Below are positions 9,579-20,856 of a stretch of 64,000 nucleotides of DNA, piece by piece. A program made the position numbers and the translations under genes. Position 1 is the stretch's first letter. Each line of letters starts with the position of its first letter. Location of the stretch: contig JABWDB010000002.1 of NCBI GenBank assembly GCA_019614645.1, positions 23,859,501-23,923,500 on the forward strand, given 5' to 3'. The stretch is from Stratiolaelaps scimitus. Taxonomy: Eukaryota > Arthropoda > Arachnida > Mesostigmata > Laelapidae. The notes under the pieces were generated by a model. The model did not search any database, was not told where the DNA came from, and saw only the letters and a program-made list of their open reading frames with translations.

Positions 9579-12500
9579 GCGGCCACCGCCCCTGAAACCA
9601 CACTTCCCGATGCTGGAGGAGCAGGGCGGTACGAGCCAAAGGAGTAAAGCCGGGCAGGAACGGAAAAAGATTGCTCCTGGCCAGAAAGTAAACCTGGAAC
9701 ACTGGGAGGACGGGACGGTGGAGGAGCGGTCGCAGTGATGCTTTCTTTTTATGGCAAGCAGGGATGACTACTTCAAAGGTAGTCGCTTGGTCGGTCGCCT
9801 GAACCAGCTAGCCTTTGTATATGCGTGTGTATGTGTGTGGCCAGACCGCCACGAACCACCTACTTGCTCACCCTGTGCTCCAGTTCGCTTTCTCCGGCTC
9901 CGGCAAGTAGTAGTACTTTGCTAAACTTTGCCTAAGTTTAAGCCGGTAAGTATATTATACTCGACAATATATATATATATATGCTCATGCGAAAACACTA
10001 TAGTAAAAAGGAGATATCTGGAAAAAAATTAGCCTCAGATATAGAAGTATGGAAAACTTTTCCATGTAGCGCTGTAAACGAGGGAAACTATACAATTGTT
10101 GACATTTTACAAGCACATATAAATGCAAAAGTTGATTAGCTTTTTAGCTCTATATAATAAGCAGAAAATTGGAATATCCAAAAAAATCGCTAGCCATAGT
10201 GTTGGATATTTTGATATGAAACTATGACAATGTAGTGGGGTAATTGAATTGGGGTAATCTTTTAATAACCGTAGCTAACGGGATTACGTCAACATAATTA
10301 TGTAGTTGAATAACTTGAGAACAGTGTGGTGGGTCAGCATTCCGTGGAGGCAGGAATGATTAAGTGGTTGAGCATGGGTGGGTGTCCATAACTGTTAAAA
10401 CTAGGCCAATGTACTCACTTTTGTTAGTTAAATTGTGACTGTATTTGGACTAGTGACCAAACTTTGAAAGTAACTGACACTGCTCAGATTGGCGTCACTT
10501 TTCCCCTCTCTCTCTCTTTTCATATCTAGACACCACAAGAAAGGTGATTTCAAGCCGACGGCAGGAAAAGATGGTTATATGCGTATGTGCCTACTCACGT
10601 ACGCACATAGTCAGTAAGTCTCTTTAAACTAAAGGGCCACGAGTGACAATCCAGTGACGTGCTCTTACTACAGAACCCAAAGTAACCCCAAAATAAAATG
10701 GAACACTCGCACCTACGCAAAACTGGAGGGCGACAACCAGACACTGTGTATCAGTGCTGCTATTTTTATCACATTGTAGTTTGAGGTCAAATCAATATAT
10801 ACAGCGGCTTACAGCTTTCCATGGGTTACGTTGGTGAACTTTCCGAAGTTGCATAATGTATGCATTTCTAGTATCATTAACGTGTACATGAACACAGGAA
10901 TACAATAGAGACTTTCATGTTAAGCTCTAAACAAAAACCAGTGTTGAGCTCATCTCGTTTCAATGCGCAGCCAGTGCTATAGTTTGCTGTCATTTTATCC
11001 TCTGTGTTAGCTGAGTCATATGTACACTCAGTTCGTGAGTGCCACCGAATCGATCAGCCTCAACTGATGCCTATTCTAGTATTGTTGTCCGAGCTTGAAG
11101 GTGCTTTTATTGCAGTGTCACTACCATTTAAGGTGGTCAAAGCTCGGTACGGTGAATACCACCCTGTTAAAGACGTACAAAAATAAATAAATAAACCTAA
11201 CTCTTCCGACTGATCCTATGTTCGAACATGAGGGGGATTTTTGTATGACCACCGATCAAGTTTATAACACAACATTTGGTATCCCTCGTGCAACTTAGAG
11301 AGTGAAGACTGTTAATTTTACAAAACGAACGAGTCAAAAAAATTAGCAGCTGATTTTTGATTCAAGCAGTGAGCAGCCAGCGGCTTTTGTTTCGGCAACG
11401 ATTTTATCAATGAATCTGTGTTGTTTACTCTTGTTGCTTCCAGTTTATTTAATTTCGATTACTTAAGTCAGGCAGAAAATGGTAATTGAGCCCTCTTAGT
11501 CAAAGCGGTTTTCATTTTTAATGCAATTAATATTCTACGCTCCGGTTTCGCACTGTTCATCAAACCTTAAAAACAAGTTAATACTATCCCATATGCCGTA
11601 CGTCTACCGCTACAAATTTTCTAGCCATTACTAGGGTTTTTGCCAACTTCAATCGAGGAGGCCGTACTGCGACCACTTTCCCACTTGGTATTGCTATTAG
11701 ACGCCTTCCTCTGTCATTCAACTTTATTACCTCCATAAATGACGCGATCTACAGCATGTAACATAATATTCAGAGATTCAGAGAGGGCGGGGGAGATAGA
11801 TAGTCAAAGTTTTACGATCCGTATCCTATGAAATGTCCCGTTACCGTTTGCGCTCTATCCGTAGAAGCGATAGAGGGCGCACAGACTGTACGCTAGCAGG
11901 GGTGTTTCCCTGCATCTCTACTGGGACTGACCGACGGGCAGATTACACCTGTTCAAAAAACCGTGGCGGTAGCCAGATAAATAAGAAAAAAGTAGTCTTT
12001 CGCTCTAATTTGTTAAACATACCCAATTCAGACTAAGCAAACAACCTCTTGACATATACCGGGTTTCCTTTAAGTATTTTAAGTATTTGGACATGAGAAA
12101 GCGCCACCCTCAGGAGTTTTTTTTGCATTTGTTTGACAATGTGCAGGTTTTGACAACCTACACCATTCGAGTGGAAGACGCCGCAACATCATCAGGGTGA
12201 TATCTTGGAAGCGACTTGTATAGATCAATTTCGATCTTTTTCGAAACCTTTCAACTTACACTAATATTAGTAGATGATGATGCCCCGAAATCTATACAAT
12301 ATAGAGAAACATATTACTATTACTTGGACCTACATTATCGAATGGCTGAAAACTACGTTTCTCAAAGCACTCCACGACACGATCGGTATCATGCCTCGTT
12401 CGTCTCCAATGATAAGAATGCCACAAGTGAATCTAGAGCAGCCATCAAGCAAAAGTAGATGCTAGACTTATATCGTTCATCGTCCTGCTCGAGTGGTCTC

Positions 12501-12761
12501 GAATATTAGTTTTTGAATCTCATTGCGGTGATGTATGGCACACTGAACGACGTACGGGCAGATCACTATGCAAGATGCGTAAGTACCGAACCACTTCGCC
12601 GAACGCAAGCACGAGTAAGCAGGCATTGCGAAACTTCGTTTACGAGGACTCCGGATAGCCTTTCTACATCCTCTCAGTCTGGCTAGAGACGCGACGCAAG
12701 GCCTTCGCGGCGTTGGTCCGAGTTTTGACTATATCAACATCACCACTACCGGTAAAATTAC
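9579..12761. other. Non-coding; no gene or repeat family seen
   Basis: AT-rich sequence with a TA run at about 9966-9981 and an AAATAAAT run near 11176-11195. Open frames are short and featureless. Confidence 0.5.
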
Positions 12762-12933
12762 TCAGCCACGCTCATGTTTCAACTGCGAATATACATGTAA
12801 TCCCCCTTGCTGGCAAAGCATAGGGCCTCTATTGTCAACTGCGTAGTCTTCAGAAGACTGCGATGAAGAACATTCAACGAAAGCTTCATCATTTTCTGCA
12901 GTCATTTGACGACCCTCCTCAATGGTCCTAGTT
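12762..12933 (-). CDS. Candidate terminal exon, acidic Ser-rich C-terminus
   Basis: On the minus strand a consensus acceptor, TATATTTGCAG, ends at 12934 and is preceded by AT-rich, intron-like sequence. From 12933 the frame stays open for about 57 codons to a TGA at 12764-12762. It encodes a hydrophilic peptide with an acidic, serine-rich patch (EAFVECSSSQSSEDYAVDN). One base precedes the first complete codon, so the upstream exon must end with two bases of a split codon. An ATG-initiated frame extends upstream to 13208 through the acceptor, but that upstream part is hydrophobic and AT-rich and looks like intron. The product is not recognised. Confidence 0.4.
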
Positions 12934-13500
12934 CTGCAAATATACATTATAACTTTTACTATGCATATGAAATAAATATATGATAGACACTGCGCCGATT
13001 CAGGAGGACTTTCAGTATAACATTGTAAAGCCTCCAAGAAAAAATAGATTATTTTCAAATTTCTATCCGCCTTACACCCACTAAGTGTGTGTCTTAATAG
13101 AAAAATTATGGACGTCTGTTCATCAGCGATGAAAATGATTAGTACTCTTTCATTTTGCGCATTATTGGTGCCGTCCTGTGCGCAGACCGATATACCATAA
13201 TAGTTCATAGAGGCGTCACTTGTATGGACGGGCGTCCAATGGAAGTAATCTCCGATTCCGCCGTATCTACTGCACTCTGTATGAGTTCATCGTGGTACGG
13301 GGGCGAACGAGTAAAAAAAAAGCTACGGTTGTGCTGTAACGGGCTTGGGGCATAGATTCAGTGTAAGTTTTAACTCATATATTTTCGAATCGCTTGCTGT
13401 CTATCGTCTCCTGAACTACTTTGGGATATTGCTCAATTTTCTCTCAATGGAGAGAGAGCTTCCATCGATATCTAGCCGCCATCTCAATTCCTACTACTAC

Positions 13501-13746
13501 TCCTTAGATCTCTCGCCTCCCAGCAACGCATCGCTACGCCTATAGTGTCTAACCGCAAAACGTCTTTTCTGAGGATACGCCGAAAAATTGAGGACCATAG
13601 AGACGAACTGACGGGCGAGAGAGGGGCCAGCTCGCTTCTTGCGTGTAGTGAATGATCACGGCGGTCCATGCGGTCCTCTTGCTCTACCAGTCCTCGCTCT
13701 CCGAATGGTCCCATGCCGCTGCCGGTCAGTTGGGGCTCAGTTCGTC
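13501..13746 (-). CDS. Candidate internal exon, charged protein
   Basis: On the minus strand an acceptor-like GGGGTTCTTAG ends at 13747 and the frame stays open past 13501, where GTAGTA is a weak donor; the frame itself stops at 13484. The peptide is rich in Arg, Glu and Asp (for example ERGLVEQEDRMDRRDHS), with many G/C third positions. It lies upstream, in minus-strand sense, of the candidate terminal exon at 12933-12762, but the phases at this donor and that acceptor do not match, so any link needs another exon or another donor. No family recognised. Confidence 0.3.
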
Positions 13747-15936
13747 CTAAGAACCCCAATATATACGTCATCTCGAAATGTGCTGCCCGATATTATTCTT
13801 TGCGCAATGTCAGGCTTTGCAAAATCTCGATCCATGTCTCAATACTTGTAGCACTATGCTATTCTATATCAACTGTGACTACCATTGAAGTGATATCGCG
13901 AAATGAGGGAGTGTGTGTGTGTGCCCAAGAAAATACAATGCTGCGTATTATAATTATGTATATATTTAATGAAGTTGCAGGGTTCGTAAGTTAATGATGC
14001 AGTGCCACTTACACTGTCCAAAGATAACCTGGTCATCCAATCTTGTCTTCTACGGCATAATCTTACACAACTCACATATTTGCTCGAATATCTTTAATTG
14101 CTTATTGCGAAAGGCGTTCACAACAACAGCTTTCAAGTTATTTAGGTCGAAATACAAAATGTATGGCCTAATATAATCCAATATGTATGCCTGGTTAGGT
14201 TTGGAGTAGTTCATTTTTATTGACGTTAAGTTTCGACGATTGATAGATTTAATTTAGTTCCATGAAATCGATATTAACATATGAGTTTACCCAGAGACAA
14301 CAGAACATGTGTGATAGGTTAAGTCAAAGTATGAGGCCAGTCGAAGATAAGTTCAGCGTTAACTTCGACTTCAGTTGTCTGGCGTTTAACAGACGAGTAC
14401 GTTCCATATGTTCTTCTTCGACGCTCTGAAGCCAGATATTAGAGCCGTTCTAACCGTTATATTAACAACCTGTTTTGTACAGGAAAATAAATCACTGTCG
14501 AATTTAATGACGCTGCAGCAACAATGCCATTTTCGTTTCACGAAAAATATTGCTGCCATCAATATGTATATCCGCCAAGGTCAGAAGCCGTACTATAATT
14601 AGGAGATGAACTGTTTCTGTGTATATCGGTGTATAGACTCTCTATATTAGGACTATCCACCTTGATACTATTTGAAGCACTACGAAAAGCCAGGATCTTT
14701 CTCCACTTCGATAGGGGACCATTTTGACGGTGGGTGGTGCTGGTAGGTATATCGGTCCCCTTGCGGGGCCCCAGAGGGCCATTTGGTGACCTCCCAGGTC
14801 GAGAGAGGGCTCCCATCCTGCCGGCCACGAACGCCCTTGCACCGCACCGGCAGACCAACGTCTCCACAAAGGGACGTCTACGACGCAGCCATTGGTCTCC
14901 TTTATGAGGTCTCGGGTCAGTCCGATGTAGTTATTATCCAAATTGTTAACGGGTTTCGATACCCAACGATTACCTGCTACGCATCGTATTCTCTGGCAAG
15001 CAATAGCACACGGTTGAATTTTTATTGCACCGGACAATAACCCTCCCAATATCGCGTTCTGCCCCCCTTTTCGCCTATCCTCCAGCGTTTCCGACCGCCA
15101 ATCTCAAACAAAGGCGGGCCAGCTCTAGAATTGTCGATTAAGGTCAACCGTCAATAGAACACAATCACCCACACAAGTCCTAACAGAGCTCTACGGGGTA
15201 AGGTTAAGTTTCTGTGAGATATCTGACACCACCCCCAATGGACGCCTCCTTTTGTTTGATGACAAAATTGCTGTTTTTCAAGGTGACCGACGACGAATTC
15301 TGCCATTATATTTTGCGTCATCCCGCCAGTTCTTGCCCTAGTGTGTCATATCAATAAATAGGGTTCCCTACATTTTGCCGCTCCTTTCCTTAGCGTTATA
15401 CATAAAATAAAATTGCATACGATCGGAACTTCTTACATGTTACTCCAACTGCGCCCTTTTACACATACCTTTCAACCAGCAAGCACTTTAGTTGTATAAC
15501 ATATATATGCCATCATGTATCTTCTCTGTAAATATTTGCTCCGCGTCGAAAAAGCGAGTTGCCACTTGATTGAAATAAGCTGTGAATGGATGAATAGTCG
15601 CAAATAAATCCGCAACACCTCAAGCAAACCACACACCAAAATGCTTCCGAGTTCAAAAGAGACGTTCTGCTGCTGAGGCCTCTCGTCAAAGCTCTCGACG
15701 CCTGCGGGCAACGCAGCTTATAGATCAACGGGCACAGCAGATACGATGAGATCTCTCTTTGTGTGAGCAATATGAGTATGTACGTTCTGCTCCGCAATCG
15801 TAATACCCACCCACCTATGGCGATTGCTGACAGCATTTGACGCGATGGCGTCGTTGTATCATCAGATGAAGTGGTCCGTTTTTCTTTCGTTCAGTGCGCA
15901 CGGACTCCCAAGGCCTGTTGGAGAGAGCATAAACAC
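13747..15936. other. Non-coding; GC-rich patch 14700-14900
   Basis: No gene is called. A GC-rich patch near 14700-14900 has overlapping open frames on both strands (minus 14642-15049 and 14559-14867; plus 14783-15040). None shows a family motif. A GT run lies near 13911-13921. Confidence 0.4.
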
Positions 15937-15960
15937 AGAGAGAGAGAGAGAGAGAGAGAG
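15937..15960 (+). repeat. (AG)12 microsatellite
   Basis: Twelve perfect AG units, directly visible. Confidence 0.95.
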
Positions 15961-17122
15961 GTATGTTCACGTATGAGTTGAAGTTCAAGATTAAGAAGCG
16001 ATATGATGCAAAGTTCGAGTATAGCTCAGGTCGAGCGGTTCATGTGGGAGATTATCGCTGTTTGATACCAATCTATAAAGCTCTGTTTACTCTCTTGATG
16101 CTGCTACCTGTATCACGTTCTATATTTTAGAGGGGAAAATTCCAACAGTACTATCGCGACGAAGATCGAGCAGTTGGAACGTTTAAGGATAATCACATGC
16201 GGAATGGAGTTATGGGCGGACACAACGTGTGAGTGCCCCTGCTCACTGTTGATTCTCTAACCTAGCGTTAAACCATCTCATATCTACTATAGCAGTATAA
16301 ACGAGGTGCGAGTGGTATTCGGAAAACCTATTACATGGTAGTCCCAAAGGGTAATGCCATCAAAATTGAATTATAGTGATTCATATACCAACAGGACTAA
16401 ATAGCTCATCTATTTAAATTGAGCTCCAATGGCTGTGACAGCCTGAGAACTTAACAATTTTCTATAGTAATAGTTAATGACCTGCCCACACATTGTAATC
16501 ATAGGAGCAGTACATTCGTCTGCACGTGTAAAATTACTTTATCGAATCCAAGTGAGTGAGTGCACGCTCTCCAGCAACCATCTGTATATGTATAGTCATT
16601 TTAATGACAGCCTTCAGCATTTAAGTAAATTGCCAACGAGCACAGCATACAGTTGTTGATGAACGTTCATTAAGCAAGTCCTATGATCGCCAATAAGCAC
16701 CGATATTAGATACAATACGATATCATGTCATGCAACACTATACATGTGTACAAAGTACATATTTACGATTTACATCTTTGTTACACAGTCATCATATACA
16801 TACACATATTTTATTATGGCAACAAATGCCGTATTTTTTTCGATATATATTGTTTCCTCTATATCTCGTTATCCCATCGTGAGTTCGCCCGTCATATCCA
16901 TATCCACGCATAGTACAATACTATTCTCCGGCAAAGTGCTTATATGTATATAATATGGTGATGTGTTCGGCGGTACCACCGAATGAAGCACATAGCGTTA
17001 TCGAGCAGATGACACAATAGCGAATAACGCATGTACTTTATTTGGCGCCATAAGCAACAGCTTCTATTGTGCTCGCGTACGCACATAGTCGTCGTCACAC
17101 TTATCATCTGTTGGTTGTGCTG
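15961..17122. other. Non-coding; possible tRNA-like A box at 16022
   Basis: TAGCTCAGGTCGAGCGG at 16022-16038 fits the Pol III A-box consensus, but there is no convincing B box; GTTTGATACC near 16059 is weak. It may be an eroded SINE head. Nothing else is supported. Confidence 0.3.
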
Positions 17123-17323
17123 CTATCCTCCTAAAGCTTGTGCTTTCGGTCGGCACTTGGCCGGTCGCGTCCAATGAGAGACGATGAGGGGCGTTGTATT
17201 GCCATCGTTCCACAGCCAGGACGAGGCCTTCACGGCCATCTCGGCGAGGATTGGACCATGACCATCATTGTGCATCGGCAACCCGAAGAGGTCCGTCCCC
17301 GTCTGATCATCGTATTGAAAATG
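17123..17323 (-). CDS. Candidate exon with very GC-rich third positions
   Basis: Read on the minus strand, 17323 to 17123 is open for 66 codons to a TAG at 17125-17123. From about 17300 to 17170 nearly every codon ends in G or C, in contrast to the AT-rich neighbourhood. The peptide contains DLFGLPMHNDGHGPILAEMA and a Trp-bearing stretch (SSWLWNDG). A weak acceptor (GATGATCAG, ending near 17304) precedes the GC-rich part. The plus strand over the same bases also has a GC3-rich reading (SQDEAFTAISARIGP, then a stop), so strand is not certain. No protein family recognised. Confidence 0.35.
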   Translation of the reverse strand, partial: HFQYDDQTGTDLFGLPMHNDGHGPILAEMAVKASSWLWNDGNTTPLIVSHWTRPAKCRPKAQALGG

Positions 17324-18364
17324 TCACCCCCTCCCTACCCCATTGCGATACTACGATTAGGGGTTGTTGCCCCTCACAGTTACATGTGTGGGTGTATCTG
17401 AGTGTGTGTATGTAGAGAAGCAGAACAACAACAACAACGATATCATCATCAGCATTATCGTTAAATGACTCCAACCCAATGCTGGTGTGCCCATCTGGGG
17501 AGCTGTTATAAATAGAAGGAGATAGAAGGCGACAATATCGCAGGGAAGCTGCTTCGCTGAAGGAGACAAGGCTCGATGGACCCAGATAGACCAGCCTAGA
17601 GGAGGCACACAGACGACAGGCAGGAGTCAGCCAGAGGCATCGGGACCAGATTCATACCTTCGTAACGTTAATGAACACGGGGTCCGTTTGTCGTCGCATA
17701 GTCGAGTTCTAAGTCAGTTCACGAGCAGTCTAGCAAATTACCCAAGCACACCAATGTATCTCGATTCGCCATAAGCGCAGTAGGGAGCAAATATTAAGTT
17801 GACAGTCCCCGCGTCCGTGCCGAAGCAGGCCTCGTTGATGTTTACGGAAACGGCGCGTAACGTAAGAGGTGAAGACAGTGGATAGCGGACGTTGAGCAGA
17901 GAAAGCAAACGAGAAGTAGAAAGGGTATCCAACGTTGACCGATAGCAATGACAGCTGGATAAATAGATAACAGCAAATGGGAGATATATACAATATATAT
18001 ATATATATGTGCACGCTGGGACGTTTTTCGTATGGTACAATATCGTCGGATGGTAGATAGTACCAATGACGAGGAAATATAATAGAACTTCGACCCTGTA
18101 CATTACTTGTATATTACGACGTATATTCTGTTGGAGTGGGGGTTACAGTTGTAGTAAATTGCCTACATATATGTAAAGAAGCCACTGAGTAGATACGGCA
18201 ACATTTTATGTAAGGGAGTACTTGCAAGGGATTCGAATAAACATGCAGATCGCATGACTATACAAGGAAAACAGATACAATTGCGAGACTCGCCTTCTAC
18301 CTAGGTATTGAAATTGGAAATAATGAGAATATATATGTATATCTGTATACCTAAGTAAGAAGTA
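17324..18364. other. Non-coding; overlapping minus-strand chance frames
   Basis: A TA run at about 17992-18008 and AAC/ATC triplet runs near 17427-17460 are present. Minus-strand frames at 17738-18103 cross the microsatellite and encode low-complexity YIY runs, so they are not called. Confidence 0.45.
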
Positions 18365-18998
18365 ATGGTAAGGAAAGATGGACGTGGGCAGCAATTTGTT
18401 CGAAGAAGGGCTCCATGGACGTGTGCTAGATTTTTATCTAAGATCCCGGATTCTGTAGCCCCTAAATGCTGCTCTACCGTTGCCGCTCTAAGACGTCTCA
18501 GACCAATAGGTGTTCCATTGGATGGTCTCCTTCTCGTTTACAAGGCGCTGCTACTACTGGTGCTATGTTATTTACCTCCAATATGGGTGGGAGGATATAG
18601 AATTATATATTGTAGGGCTCAAATCATCCAGAATGATGCTTTGAGAACCATATTTCGTAGAAGCCGCAGAGTTCCTGTCGATCAACTATTTACCTCGAAT
18701 GATTTGTTCTCAATCGATAGGCTTTACTTTATAAGGGTTGCCCGACTTGCATTTAAGATGACCACAGGTAGGATTCCTCCTGAGATCTCATTCTCATTTA
18801 TCGCCGTCTTCAGCCGCGCTAACCGCCGTCATGCCACCATGTTTAAGGTACCTTCCGTTTCAAATGAAACTAGTAAGCACAGCCTCGCCTGTAGCCCACC
18901 CTCTGCATGAGAGTTGCGTTTTCGAAGAAATTCGCTCGCTCACTTCCGTGATTAAGTTTGCAAGAGAGGTTCATAAACATATAACTGGGTTGCTATAA
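18365..18998 (+). pseudogene. Non-LTR retrotransposon tail (Jockey/CR1-like), 5'-truncated
   Basis: This is the region just after the reverse transcriptase catalytic domain of a LINE. Residues 56-75 (LLLVYKALLLLVLCYLPPIW) and 85-97 (AQIIQNDALRTIF) match the thumb pattern YKxLxxPxLxYxxxxW...xxIQNxALRxI of the Jockey/CR1 group, followed by DRLYFIRVARLAFKM. The main frame stops at 18908-18910, but the natural C-terminus continues in the +1 frame from about 18903 (RSLTSVIKFAREVHKHITGLL, spaced as such) to a TAA at 18996-18998, so there is one frameshift. The endonuclease and the YADD-type catalytic motif are missing. The element is 5'-truncated, as is usual for dead LINE copies. The AT-rich sequence to about 19100 may be its 3' UTR; no clear poly(A) or TSD was found. 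Confidence 0.8.
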
Positions 18999-20444
18999 TT
19001 CAAATATGTCAAAATGTATATAATTCTATGAATGTGTAAATAATGTTGTGGAATAACTATAATCAAAAGGTGCTGTCAATATATTGTGAACGGTGACATT
19101 TATAACATTTTTTACTTATTACTTTCTACGAGGAATTAAACGTTGACGACGTAAGGATCTATTTTTAATATGCTTTAAGTTATTGCAACAGTTGCAGTTC
19201 TGTCAGTAAACCACAGTTTCTGTAGTATTATCAGTGGATAATTGTGGACAACCATACTTGAACTTGTAATATAACGCAAATGTTCTTGTAACGATGCTAG
19301 GACGAGTGTTGAACCGTTTTGACACCATACAGAGAATTGTTTCCGAACAGATCATACCATGCGGCTTTACATACGCTATTCCTTACGTCGATGCTGCACA
19401 GTGCGCAGGAGAATAATTCCACTTACCTTAGCCATGGAAGTAATTTGCGCGGCTTTGCTTCAACGTTATCGAACGCAACTGGCTGTCCTCAACGGCTCAG
19501 CATTGTCTGTTTTGTGTATAGTGAAACTTTCCCCTCTTTCAAATTATCTTGCGTTACGGGTGAACTATCGAGGTATGTGAACAAGGTTTCAGTGAGTATC
19601 GGACTCAATGAAACTGGACGGCTAAAAATCTTCGTCTGTAAAAAGCCAGAGGGCTGGTAAAGCCAATCTAGATCCAACTGTTACAGCAAAAGCGACAACA
19701 CCTTAAAGTTTCAATACCGATTACGTATACCGCAGTGATTCAGTAATGAGGTTGTGCATGGTCTTCGTGGAAGCTTTTATCTTTGCTTCTCGGTACCTAG
19801 ATAACATCTGTGCATAGTTCGAAGGCAATTGACGTGATGAGAAACTGGGAATGAATCCAGGCTCATGAGTCAATCCTTTCACAGAGACCTTTCACAGAGA
19901 GATTACGCTACGTCCAATAATCTCATTAATGGATTGACCGCAGGGTTTAGTAGGATTTACAGCCTTTCGCTAACAATCATGTCAAATGATTGAGGTAAAT
20001 TGCAAAGACGTAACTTAGCCTCTATTAATACCGCCATCGGTTATATAATATGATAGATACATGTAGTGATCATTATTCTGGATAAATTTCTCCCCCAGAT
20101 TTGGACGTGTATCCTCCCAAAGCACGGTATCATCGCACGCCACAGAAGAACAAGGAGGAAAAACAGAACGTGAATGTAAAATGAACCCACATCAAAGCCA
20201 GAATCATCGCCAGCTGATCTGGCAGCGTGTTTATGGAATCATCTAGCACACATATTCCAATGGCTCCTCCGAGACGGTGTGAAGTGCCCATCGCAGAATC
20301 TCTCTACAACGGGTTCGCCACTGTGGCTGAACGGTGATAGATTATATTTCCGCCGTTGGTGGGCCGTCAAACGGTAGACGACCAAACGGCCGCGAACGTT
20401 AATATTCTCTCTACCTCCCTCCTCTCCTTGGATTCAATCATGCA
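18999..20444. other. LINE 3' flank and non-coding sequence
   Basis: The first 100 bases may be LINE 3' UTR. A short tandem duplication of CTTTCACAGAGA lies near 19878-19901. No gene seen. Confidence 0.4.
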
Positions 20445-20856
20445 ATGACACTCTCATACTCGTCCGTTATGGAAGTGCAGAAGCTGGCCGAGGCCGACGG
20501 AACGATGAGTGGCGCGAGATGTTCCTGGCAAACAGCGCCAACCGATGTTGGTCGGAGATGCTGCTGTGACGAGAGAGTTGACGAACAGAGTGGTCGAGCC
20601 GTAACGCACGGAACGATCCATTTGAAGCAACGTGATGGGGTCAGAAGGCCATCAAGGAACCCCACGGAGAGATGGAGAAACGACATAGCTTGAAGGGACA
20701 TCCGCGTCCATACGACACGGCGGGGTGAGAATGAACCGCGAACAAACACATGATGGTAACGCGAGAGGTTCGGGAGACGAACCACTGCGTGTTGATGCCA
20801 GAGAGGAATGGAGGAACGGGAAGTCGTACGGCAGACAAAGAGAAAGACCACCGTAG
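20445..20856 (+). pseudogene. RTE-like non-LTR retrotransposon C-terminal tail
   Basis: The plus frame ending near 20693 reads AVTHGTIHLKQRDGVRRP then SRNPTERWRNDI. This follows the pattern AVTxWxPRDGKRxRGRPxxRWxDDI found at the C-terminus of RTE-type endonuclease/reverse-transcriptase proteins. After a stop and a shift to another frame, 20794-20838 reads DAREEWRNGKSYGRQ, matching the family's closing block AQDREEWxxxxEAYVxQW. The order and spacing of both blocks support the call. The catalytic domains are absent, and at least one frameshift and stop separate the blocks. Long minus-strand frames over the same bases (up to 137 codons at 20438-20851) are shadows. Confidence 0.6.

Noticed and set aside
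20438..20851. 137-codon minus frame as a gene
   Set aside because: The plus strand carries ordered RTE-like C-terminal blocks over the same bases.
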